Shown here piece by piece: positions 6,483 to 12,725 of a stretch of 12,725 bases of DNA (position 1 is its first letter; each line of letters starts with the position of its first letter). Location: contig JAIRWE010000193.1 of assembly GCA_031253365.1 (NCBI GenBank), positions 1 to 12,725 on the forward strand, read 5' to 3'. A program made the position numbers and the translations under genes. The notes below the pieces were generated by a model, which was not told the DNA's origin, ran no database searches, and was given only the letters and a program-made list of their open reading frames with translations. The stretch comes from Oscillospiraceae bacterium (GTDB lineage: Bacteria > Bacillota > Clostridia > Oscillospirales > Ruminococcaceae).

Positions 6483-9400
6483 ATGAAAATCACCGATGTA
6501 ATAAAAAAAAATCTGCGACCCATAATTATCGTGCCGACGGTGTTCGCTTTGATGGTGTCGGTCAGTTTCCTGTTTCTTCAAGTAACGCTTCGCGGGCAGC
6601 TCACGAAATACGCCGAAAGCGAAATGCGCGGCGTCGGCGAGTCTGTGCGGCTTAAACTGGCGGAAGCCGAGGTCACGCTTATAAACGCCTCCGTAATCGT
6701 CGGGAATATACTGGAAAAGGGCGGCGATACCGCCAAAGTGGCGGAATATTTCAGCGACGTCGCCGAGTGGCTCGACGGAACAGAGGGGCGGGTCGCCGGT
6801 TTTGACGGCTTATACGGCTATATAGACGGCGAGTATATAAACGTCGGCGCGTCCGGCGTCCTGTTGAGCGAACCGGGTTTTGAGCCTTCGGGGTTCCCTT
6901 GGTACAGGGCGGCGACGGAGGCGGTCGATGCGGTCGGATACACGCGGCTTTACACCGTTCCGGGGACGGAGGGGACGGCGGTGTCCGTCGCGGTTAAGGT
7001 CGAAACCGCCGGGGCGTTTCGCGGCGTTATCGCCATGGACATAAACATCTCGCTCCTTTCGGAGTACATTCGCGGGCTTTGGCTCGCGGACGGCGGATAC
7101 GGCGTGTTGCTCGACGGGGACTTCAACATCGTGGCGCACCGCGACGACGATTTAATCGGCGTCAACCTGCGGAGCGTTGACGGACAGTATTTCAAAATCG
7201 CGGACGAACTCGCGTTCAAGGGCGAAGCCTCCGACCTTATCATAACCGACGTCGACGGGACGCGGGCGGCGGCGTTCTTCCGCGAACTGTTCGGCGGGTG
7301 CTATATCGGCGTCTTAACCCCGTATGAGGCGTACAGCCGCGATTTGAACCGCACGGCGGCGACGCTGGCGGCTTTGGGCGCGCTGTTCGCGGCGGTTCTC
7401 TTGTTCCTTTTGCTCAGGTTCAGCATGGCGAAGATGCTCTCGGACGAGGAAAGCCGCAGCAAGACAACCTTCCTCGCGCGTATGTCGCACGAAATCCGAA
7501 CGCCCATGAACGCCAGAATCGGAATGAGCGAGCTTCTGCTGCGCGCCGACCTGCCGCCGAACGTCTACGAAAACGCGGTGAACATCAAAAACGCGGGCAA
7601 CAACCTGCTGTCCATAATAAACGACATTCTCGATTTTTCAAAAATCGAATCCGGGACGCTTGAAATAGCAAGCGACGAATATTCCCTCGCTTCGGTGATA
7701 AACGACGTTATGGGTATCATCCGTATGCGCATGACGGGGAGAAGCGTGCGCCTTATGATAGACATCGACCCTCGGGTTCCGGGGCGGCTGGTCGGCGACG
7801 AGGTGAAAATACGGCAGATTATGCTCAACCTTTTGTCGAACGCCGTCAAGTACACGAAGGAGGGGCTGATTACCTTCGATTTGAGCGGCGAGGTCGCGGA
7901 CGGCGCGGTAACGCTCGCCGTAAAGGTTTCGGACAGCGGGATAGGCATACGCGAGGACGATATAAAAAAGCTGTTCGGCGACTTCGTGCAGGTTGACACG
8001 GCGAAGCACAGGGGGGCGGAAGGCACGGGGCTGGGGCTTGCCATAACGCGCAGCTTCTGCCGCGCGATGGGCGGCGACATCACCGTTCAGAGCGAGTACG
8101 GGAAGGGTTCCGTTTTCACGGCGTTCATTCCGCAGAAATTCGACGAGTACGTCCCGTTCGCGCGGGTGGAAAACCCCGAAAGCAAGTTAGTCCTGTTCTA
8201 CGGGGAGCGGCGTTTTACTGCCGGCTCGGTTCTGCGTTCGCTCGACAGTCTGGGCGTGAAATACATTCGCACCGACAGTATCAGCGAAGTGCGCGACAAG
8301 CTTTCGGAATTCACCCACATTTTCCTGCCGTCGTTCCGCTACGGGAACATCGCGTCGGAGCTGAAAAGCCTGCAAAAGCCGCCCGAAATCGTGCTTTTTA
8401 CCGATATATCCGAAAACGTCGTTTTCCGGGGGGCGAACACCCTTACGCTGCCCGCGCACGTGCTTTCGGTAGCCGGCGCGCTCGACGGAATACGCGAGGA
8501 GCGCGGCGGCGGGGGCGGCGGCGGAACCTTCTTCGCGCCGGACGCGAAGGCGCTGATTGTGGACGACATCACCGCCAACTTATTGGTGGCGGAAGGGCTG
8601 CTGAACCACCGCAAGGTCAAGTCCGACAGCGCGAAACGCGCCGTGGAGGCGATAGACTTAATCAAAGCGAACGTCTATGACATAGTGTTCATGGACCACA
8701 TGATGCCCGAAATGGACGGCGTCGAGGCGACCGCCCGCATAAGGGCGATAAACGGCGATTATTTCAAGAACCTGCCCATCATCGCCCTGACCGCGAACGC
8801 CGTTTCGGGAATGAGGGAAATGTTCCTCGAAAGCGGAATGAACGATTTTCTGGCGAAGCCCATCGAACCGGCGAAGTTAGACGACATACTGAAAAAATGG
8901 CTCCCCCCCGAAAAAATCAGGGAAGGCGCGGAGGAAGCCGAAGCCGAAAACGAGAACTCGGGCGAGTTTATCGGCGCCCTCGGGAAAATCGCCGGGGTTT
9001 CGACCGAACGCGCCTTGGCTTACGCGGGCGGGGACGAGTCCATGCTCGAAGGCAACGTGCGGATGATTACGGGTATGCTGCCCGAAGTCGCGGAAACGCT
9101 GCCCGGGCTTATAGACAGCAACCTTTCGCTTTACGCCATTCAAATCCACGGGCTGAAGAATATGCTGGGCAACATCGGCGCGTATCAGCTCGCGGAGACC
9201 GCGCAGGAAATCGAAAACTTCGCCAAGGCGGGGGAGGCTGAAACCTGCCGCGAGTTGGCTTCCGGCTTTTTGAGCGACCTTTCGCGGCTCATAACGGAGC
9301 TGAGCGCGCTTACGGCAAATCCCGAGGATAAGCAAAAGGGCGACGCGGAGACGTTTTACGGCGCGCTCCCGAAAATCAGGGCGGCGGCGGAGATGTTCGA

Positions 9401-9548
9401 CAGCGCGCTTTCGTTGGAATTGCTGTCCGAGCTCAGGGTGTTCTCCTTCGGGGGCGAAATAGACAAAACCGTCGAAAACCTTGTCCGCGCCTTTGAGCGT
9501 TTTGACTTTGACGAAGCGGTAAACATTATAAACAACACGGGGGATTAA
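6483..9548 (+). CDS. Cache-domain hybrid sensor histidine kinase with receiver and HPt domains
   Basis: This 1021-residue membrane kinase carries a nearly complete phosphorelay. Helices at about 12-34 and 291-313 flank an extracytoplasmic dCache-like sensor (about 36-285) with PWYRAA and GVIAMDINISLL segments. The HisKA box RMSHEIRTPMN holds phospho-acceptor His336. The ATPase domain has the N box (Asn453), G1 DSGIGI (484-489) and G2 GTGLGL (514-519). A receiver-like fold at about 566-670 lacks the acidic residues and Lys and looks inactive. After a seven-glycine linker (675-681) comes a true receiver (Asp694, Asp695, phospho-acceptor Asp738, Thr770, Lys792). An HPt domain follows with His889 in HGLKNMLGNIGA, then a short helical tail (947-1021). 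The partner is probably the HD-GYP regulator 3 nt downstream. The ligand is unknown. Confidence 0.92.
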   Translation: MKITDVIKKNLRPIIIVPTVFALMVSVSFLFLQVTLRGQLTKYAESEMRGVGESVRLKLAEAEVTLINASVIVGNILEKGGDTAKVAEYFSDVAEWLDGTEGRVAGFDGLYGYIDGEYINVGASGVLLSEPGFEPSGFPWYRAATEAVDAVGYTRLYTVPGTEGTAVSVAVKVETAGAFRGVIAMDINISLLSEYIRGLWLADGGYGVLLDGDFNIVAHRDDDLIGVNLRSVDGQYFKIADELAFKGEASDLIITDVDGTRAAAFFRELFGGCYIGVLTPYEAYSRDLNRTAATLAALGALFAAVLLFLLLRFSMAKMLSDEESRSKTTFLARMSHEIRTPMNARIGMSELLLRADLPPNVYENAVNIKNAGNNLLSIINDILDFSKIESGTLEIASDEYSLASVINDVMGIIRMRMTGRSVRLMIDIDPRVPGRLVGDEVKIRQIMLNLLSNAVKYTKEGLITFDLSGEVADGAVTLAVKVSDSGIGIREDDIKKLFGDFVQVDTAKHRGAEGTGLGLAITRSFCRAMGGDITVQSEYGKGSVFTAFIPQKFDEYVPFARVENPESKLVLFYGERRFTAGSVLRSLDSLGVKYIRTDSISEVRDKLSEFTHIFLPSFRYGNIASELKSLQKPPEIVLFTDISENVVFRGANTLTLPAHVLSVAGALDGIREERGGGGGGGTFFAPDAKALIVDDITANLLVAEGLLNHRKVKSDSAKRAVEAIDLIKANVYDIVFMDHMMPEMDGVEATARIRAINGDYFKNLPIIALTANAVSGMREMFLESGMNDFLAKPIEPAKLDDILKKWLPPEKIREGAEEAEAENENSGEFIGALGKIAGVSTERALAYAGGDESMLEGNVRMITGMLPEVAETLPGLIDSNLSLYAIQIHGLKNMLGNIGAYQLAETAQEIENFAKAGEAETCRELASGFLSDLSRLITELSALTANPEDKQKGDAETFYGALPKIRAAAEMFDSALSLELLSELRVFSFGGEIDKTVENLVRAFERFDFDEAVNIINNTGD

Positions 9549-9551
9549 GCG

Positions 9552-10655
9552 ATGAGCGCACGGAAAAAAATCATATTTGTGGACGACCAGATTTCCAACC
9601 TTATGATAGGCAGGAACGTCCTTGCGACCGTATACGACGTGTTCACGGTGCCGTCGGCGGAGAAGCTGTTCAAGCTGCTGGAAAAGGTGGAACCCGACCT
9701 TATTTTGTTGGACGTGGAAATGCCCGACATGAACGGCTATGAAACCATTAAGGAGCTTAAATCCGACCACGCGACCGAGCATATCCCCGTCGTGTTCCTG
9801 ACGGCGCGCAACGACACGGGCAGCGAGCTTGAAGGGCTTTCCCTCGGGGCTATCGACTATATCTCCAAGCCCTTTTCGCCGCCGCTGCTCTTAAAGCGGA
9901 TTGAAGTCCATATGCTGGTGGAGGAACAAAAAAAGCAGCTCGAAAACCAAAAGCGGGAGCTGCAAAATTATAACGACAACCTTGAAGAAATGGTGGAGGA
10001 AAAAACCAAAACCATACTCGAGCTTCAAAACGCGGTTCTCGAAACCGTCGCGGAATTGGTGGAGTGCAGGGACGACATTACGGGCGGGCATATCGAACGC
10101 ACGCAGAACTATCTGAAAATCCTGCTGGAAGGGCTCAAAAAGCGGGACATTTACGCGGAGGAAACGAAGGACTGGGATATAGACCTGCTCATTCAGTCGG
10201 CGCAGCTGCACGACGTGGGGAAAATCTCAATCAGCGACAACATTCTGTGCAAGCCCGGCAAGCTGACCCCCGAAGAATTCGAGGAGATGAAGAACCATAC
10301 CCTGTTCGGCGGGAAGGTTATCGAACGCATCCAGGAACGCACGACGTCGCAGACGTTTTTGGACTATACCAGAACGATGGCGATTACCCACCACGAAAAG
10401 TGGGACGGAACCGGTTACCCCCACGGGCTCAAAGGCAAGGGCATCCCCCTCGAAGGGCGGCTCATGGCAATCGTGGACGTCTATGACGCGCTCGTGTCCG
10501 AACGCCCGTACAAAAAGCCGTTCTCCCACGAGGAAGCCGTGAGGATTATCAAGGAAGGCAGCGGCACCCAGTTTGAACCCACGCTGGTCGATTTGTTCTT
10601 GGCGGAGGAGGAAAATTTCAAAATAGCAGCCGCCTCCGGCGGCAGCAGGAGCTAG
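9552..10655 (+). CDS. Response regulator with HD-GYP domain, predicted cyclic di-GMP phosphodiesterase
   Basis: This 367-residue cytoplasmic protein joins a receiver (Asp11, Asp12, phospho-acceptor Asp54 in LLDVEMPDMNG, Thr84, Lys106) to a coiled coil at about 122-165 and an HD-GYP domain. The metal-binding and signature residues all appear present: His180, HDVGK at 220-224, His249, His280-His281, GTGYP at 286-290 and Asp309 in IVDVYDAL. It should therefore hydrolyse cyclic di-GMP when phosphorylated. The gene starts 3 nt after the kinase stop, behind a G5 ribosome site (9539-9543), so the two are one operon. The kinase's HPt domain is the likely phosphate donor. The TAG stop is also the first three bases of the downstream heptamer array. 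Some HD-GYP proteins act on cGAMP or have no known substrate, so the substrate is inferred. Confidence 0.93.
   Translation: MSARKKIIFVDDQISNLMIGRNVLATVYDVFTVPSAEKLFKLLEKVEPDLILLDVEMPDMNGYETIKELKSDHATEHIPVVFLTARNDTGSELEGLSLGAIDYISKPFSPPLLLKRIEVHMLVEEQKKQLENQKRELQNYNDNLEEMVEEKTKTILELQNAVLETVAELVECRDDITGGHIERTQNYLKILLEGLKKRDIYAEETKDWDIDLLIQSAQLHDVGKISISDNILCKPGKLTPEEFEEMKNHTLFGGKVIERIQERTTSQTFLDYTRTMAITHHEKWDGTGYPHGLKGKGIPLEGRLMAIVDVYDALVSERPYKKPFSHEEAVRIIKEGSGTQFEPTLVDLFLAEEENFKIAAASGGSRS
10629..10643 (+). terminator. Small GC hairpin at the end of the HD-GYP gene
   Basis: GCCGCC, loop TCC, GGCGGC form a 6-bp perfect stem just before the stop codon and encode part of the AAASGGSRS tail. No T tract follows, so a terminator role is only a guess. 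Confidence 0.25.
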
Positions 10656-10766
10656 GAATTAGGAGTTAGGATTTAGGGTTTGGGATTGTTGCCGTCGGCG
10701 AAGCCGGCGGCAATCCTAATTCCTAACTCCTAAACCCTAAATCCTAACTCCTAAACCCTAAATCCT
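10653..10766. repeat. Inverted heptamer array around a GC hairpin, filling the convergent intergenic space
   Basis: Five tandem heptamers of the form TRGGRNT run from 10653 to 10687, a hairpin lies at 10689-10713, and seven and a half complementary heptamers of the form YCCTAAN run from 10714 to 10766. The last part holds an exact 21-bp direct repeat (10721-10741 and 10742-10762). The two sides can pair over long stretches. The array starts with the TAG stop of the HD-GYP gene and ends 1 nt before the stop of the kinase on the other strand. It is probably a dispersed, MITE-like or REP-like intergenic repeat that may also end transcription from both sides. Confidence 0.75.
10689..10713. terminator. 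Central hairpin of the heptamer array, possible bidirectional terminator
   Basis: TTGCCGTCGGC (10689-10699) pairs with GCCGGCGGCAA (10703-10713) with one G-T pair and a GAA loop, giving an 11-bp stem. A further GGATT/AATCC extension is possible with a three-base bulge. It sits between two convergent genes. No run of T follows on either strand, but the heptamer arms could lengthen the stem considerably. Confidence 0.5.
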
Positions 10767-10767
10767 G

Positions 10768-12117
10768 TTAAAACTCGCATCTGACCGTTGTTCCTTCGCC
10801 GGGGGCGCTTTCCAGATGGACGGCGCCGCCGTATTCCTCGGTGATGTGCTTGACTATCGACAACCCCAGACCCGTCCCGCCCGTTTTTTTCGAGCGGGAT
10901 TTGTCAACCCTGTAAAACCTCTCGAACACGCGGCTTTGGTGCTTCGCGGGGATGCCCGCGCCCGTATCGGTCACGGAGATTACGCGCTTGCCGTCGCCGC
11001 GAAGGGCTACTTCCACGGTGACGACGCCGCCGGGGTTGTTGTATTTTATGCCGTTGTCGATTAAGTTATACAGCAGCTCGTCGAACAGGGTGGGTTCCGC
11101 GGAAATCTCGGTTTTCCCGCCTTTCAGCTCTATTCTGACGCCCCTTTCCTCCGCCCTTTCCCTCAATCCGGCTATAACCGTTTCGGCAAGCCCGTAGATA
11201 TCGAAAACCGAGTCGTCCTTCCCGCTCAGCCCCTCGTCGAATTCCGACAGCTTGATTATGTCGTTTATTATGTTGAGGAGCCTTTTCGCCTGCGCCGAAA
11301 TCTTGGCGGCGAACTCGGCGGCGTTTTCGCCCTTCGCCATGCCGTTCTCAATCATCTCGGACAACCCCAGAATGGTGGTAAGCGGCGTTTTCAGCTCGTG
11401 CGACACGTTCGCCGAAAACTGCTTGCGCTGCTTTTCCGCCGCGCTTTTCTCCGTCGCGTCGAGGAACAGTATAACCGCGCCGTTAATCGCGCCGTCGTTG
11501 TAAACGGGGCTGAAAAACACATTGTACGTCTTGCTCTTCTTCTTAAAGACAATCTCGGGGTTCCCCCCCGAAAGGCACTTTTTAAGCCCCCGCCGAAACT
11601 GCGCGTCGCGGCAGACGCGGACGATGTTCTTTTGCTCCGGTTCGCTCTCGCCGAAAATGTCGGCGGCGCTTTTGTTCGCCCTTAACACCGTCCCGCCCGC
11701 GTCGATTAACAAAAGCCCCTCCCTCATGTTGTCCGCTATGGCGTTAATCGTGTCGGCGCGGGCGTTCAGCGCGGCGACCGTCCCGTCCGAATCCCTCTTG
11801 AGCCGCGCCAGCTTTTTCAGAAAAGGGGCTAACTCGTCATAATCAATCGCCTTGTTGCCGTCGAAATCGCCGGGTTCAATCTCGTTCAGCGGCTTGACGA
11901 TGCCGTCCGTCAGCCGCCCGACGGCGAAGCGTGCCGCGAACGCCGTCAGCACCGCCGTAATCGCCAAGGGCGGCAAAGCCGCGTTCAGGACGTCCGCGAA
12001 CGGCACGTTCGCCACGCCGCCGACAACCGCGCTTACCGCGAACGCCGCGCTCACCGCGAACAGCAAAAGCAAGGCGGCAAAACAGCCGAAAATCCGTTTC
12101 CTCACACGCTCCCCCAA
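10768..12117 (-). CDS. PhoR-like PAS-containing sensor histidine kinase
   Basis: This 449-residue membrane kinase is encoded directly after its response regulator. Two helices (about 9-31 and 47-67) leave an outside loop of only about 15 residues, so an extracellular ligand domain is absent. A HAMP-like linker and a PAS domain (about 122-225) follow. The HisKA box FSANVSHELKTPLT holds His240. The ATPase domain shows Asn351 and Asn355, DTGAGIP (384-390) and GGTGLGL (413-419). The start is uncertain: a TTG at 12117 directly abuts the regulator's TGA stop, while a GTG at 12105 has GGGGGAG shortly upstream. The architecture resembles PhoR and related kinases, but no pst or phoU genes are visible, so phosphate sensing is not shown. 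The stop lies beside the heptamer array. Confidence 0.9.
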   Translation of the reverse strand: MGERVRKRIFGCFAALLLLFAVSAAFAVSAVVGGVANVPFADVLNAALPPLAITAVLTAFAARFAVGRLTDGIVKPLNEIEPGDFDGNKAIDYDELAPFLKKLARLKRDSDGTVAALNARADTINAIADNMREGLLLIDAGGTVLRANKSAADIFGESEPEQKNIVRVCRDAQFRRGLKKCLSGGNPEIVFKKKSKTYNVFFSPVYNDGAINGAVILFLDATEKSAAEKQRKQFSANVSHELKTPLTTILGLSEMIENGMAKGENAAEFAAKISAQAKRLLNIINDIIKLSEFDEGLSGKDDSVFDIYGLAETVIAGLRERAEERGVRIELKGGKTEISAEPTLFDELLYNLIDNGIKYNNPGGVVTVEVALRGDGKRVISVTDTGAGIPAKHQSRVFERFYRVDKSRSKKTGGTGLGLSIVKHITEEYGGAVHLESAPGEGTTVRCEF

Positions 12118-12725
12118 TCAGTCCAATTTATACCCCACGCCGCGAACCGTCTTTATGTATTCCCCCGCGCCGCCGAGTTTGCGGCGCAGCGACTTTACGT
12201 GCGCGTCAACCGTCCTCGTTTCGCCCTCGAAGTCATACCCCCACACCGCCTGCATTATGCGGTCGCGGCTGAGCGCCAGCCCCGCGTTGCGCATAAAGTA
12301 ACGCAAAAGCTCATACTCCTTGAAAGTCAGCTCGACCCGCTCCCCGCCGGCAGAACCTGCCTCGAAGGCAGAACCAAAAAACAAAACCTCATGCCGCGAA
12401 TCGTCAAGCGTAAGCCCCTTGTGAACCGACTTTTCGCCCGCGCCGGCGGGGGGCGGGGCGTGTCCCCGGCGCAACACCGCGTTAATGCGCGAAATCAATT
12501 CCGTGACGCCGAAAGGCTTTACGACATAATCGTCCGCGCCCGCGTCCAGCCCTTTGACCTTGTCGAACTCGCCGCCTTTCGCCGTCAGCATAATCACGGG
12601 AACCCCCCCGTAACGCGCGGACGCGCGCAATTTTTTCAGCACGGTCAGCCCGTCCGTCTGCGGGAGCATAACGTCAAGCAGGATAAGGTCGGGGATTTCG
12701 GAGTCCCGGGCTTTTTCCAGCCGCT
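12118..12725 (-). CDS. PhoB/OmpR-family response regulator (N-terminus outside window)
   Basis: This is a DNA-binding transcription regulator paired with the PAS kinase downstream. The 201 visible residues start within the receiver. The phospho-acceptor Asp lies in DLILLDVMLPQTDG, the switch Thr in VIMLTAKGG and the conserved Lys in DDYVVKPF. A winged-helix effector domain follows, with LTFKEYELLRYF, VWGYDFEGETRTVDAHVKSLRRKLG and a C-terminal TVRGVGYKLD. About 35 residues with the acidic pocket are missing at the window edge. Between the first strands of the effector domain is a 10-residue or so insertion (FGSAFEAGSAG) built on a 9-bp direct repeat. The stop directly abuts the kinase's TTG start. 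The target genes are unknown, and PhoB is the nearest description rather than a proven identity. Confidence 0.9.
   Translation of the reverse strand, partial: RLEKARDSEIPDLILLDVMLPQTDGLTVLKKLRASARYGGVPVIMLTAKGGEFDKVKGLDAGADDYVVKPFGVTELISRINAVLRRGHAPPPAGAGEKSVHKGLTLDDSRHEVLFFGSAFEAGSAGGERVELTFKEYELLRYFMRNAGLALSRDRIMQAVWGYDFEGETRTVDAHVKSLRRKLGGAGEYIKTVRGVGYKLD
12349..12376 (-). repeat. 9-bp direct repeat inside the response regulator's winged-helix domain
   Basis: GGCAGAACC occurs at 12349-12357 and 12368-12376 (19-bp period) on either side of a near-palindromic TGCCTCGAAGGCA. On the coding strand it reads as glycine-serine-alanine twice, around FEA. It lies where OmpR-family proteins usually have a short turn, which points to a small in-frame insertion or duplication. 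Confidence 0.55.

Noticed and set aside
8877..9782. 301-codon minus-strand ORF opposite the kinase end and HD-GYP start
   Set aside because: It crosses two well-supported genes and shows no domain.
10728..10762. Plant-type telomere repeat (CCCTAAA) or eukaryotic contamination
   Set aside because: Only two exact CCCTAAA units occur among degenerate heptamers, and they are embedded between clear bacterial genes.
10653..10766. CRISPR array
   Set aside because: The units are 7 nt, degenerate and have no spacers. They are also inverted around a hairpin, unlike CRISPR.
10768..12725. Firm naming as the phosphate regulators phoB and phoR
   Set aside because: The domains fit, but the family is large and no pst, phoU or pho-box sites are visible, so symbols were left empty.

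Overview
The window looks like chromosomal DNA from a fairly GC-rich Bacillota, probably a clostridial or oscillospiral gut-type bacterium. The evidence is the pot operon order (potA-potB-potC-potD), a PotC start of the MKKxxxxLY type, a lipoprotein PotD, strong Shine-Dalgarno sites, sigma-A consensus promoters, and a hybrid histidine kinase with the SHEIRTPMN box common in Clostridia. This placement is inference, because there is no rRNA or other marker gene. Genes are tightly packed and no gene-free stretch exceeds 160 bases.

Layout. (1) 1-3048, plus strand: the end of a spermidine/putrescine ABC transporter operon, with the C-terminus of PotA, then PotB, PotC and PotD. As written, potB and potC are one uninterrupted reading frame because of a run of ten G at their junction. 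With nine G, potB would stop at a TGA overlapping a TTG start for potC. (2) 3040-6326, minus strand: metF (methylenetetrahydrofolate reductase) followed 23 nt later by lon (ATP-dependent protease). lon runs convergently into potD and overlaps its last 9 nt. (3) 6327-6482: a 156-nt divergent promoter region with near-consensus sigma-A promoters for metF-lon and for the next operon. (4) 6483-10655, plus strand: a two-gene signalling operon, a 1021-residue Cache-type hybrid histidine kinase (HisKA, HATPase, degenerate receiver, receiver, HPt) and a receiver-HD-GYP protein predicted to break down cyclic di-GMP. (5) 10653-10766: an inverted array of degenerate heptamers around a GC hairpin, filling the convergent intergenic space. 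(6) 10768-12725, minus strand: a PhoB/PhoR-like pair, an OmpR-family response regulator (5' end cut by the window edge) and its PAS-containing sensor kinase.

The most coherent system is the kinase/HD-GYP pair. Together the two proteins carry every step of a His-Asp-His-Asp relay, so an extracytoplasmic Cache signal could directly control cyclic di-GMP turnover. The other notable points are structural: the G10 tract at potB/potC, the heptamer array, low-complexity DNA at the lon/potD junction, and a small repeat-based insertion in the DNA-binding domain of the PhoB-like regulator. I see no CRISPR array, insertion sequence, tRNA, rRNA, riboswitch or phage gene, and no clear evidence of an entirely new system.
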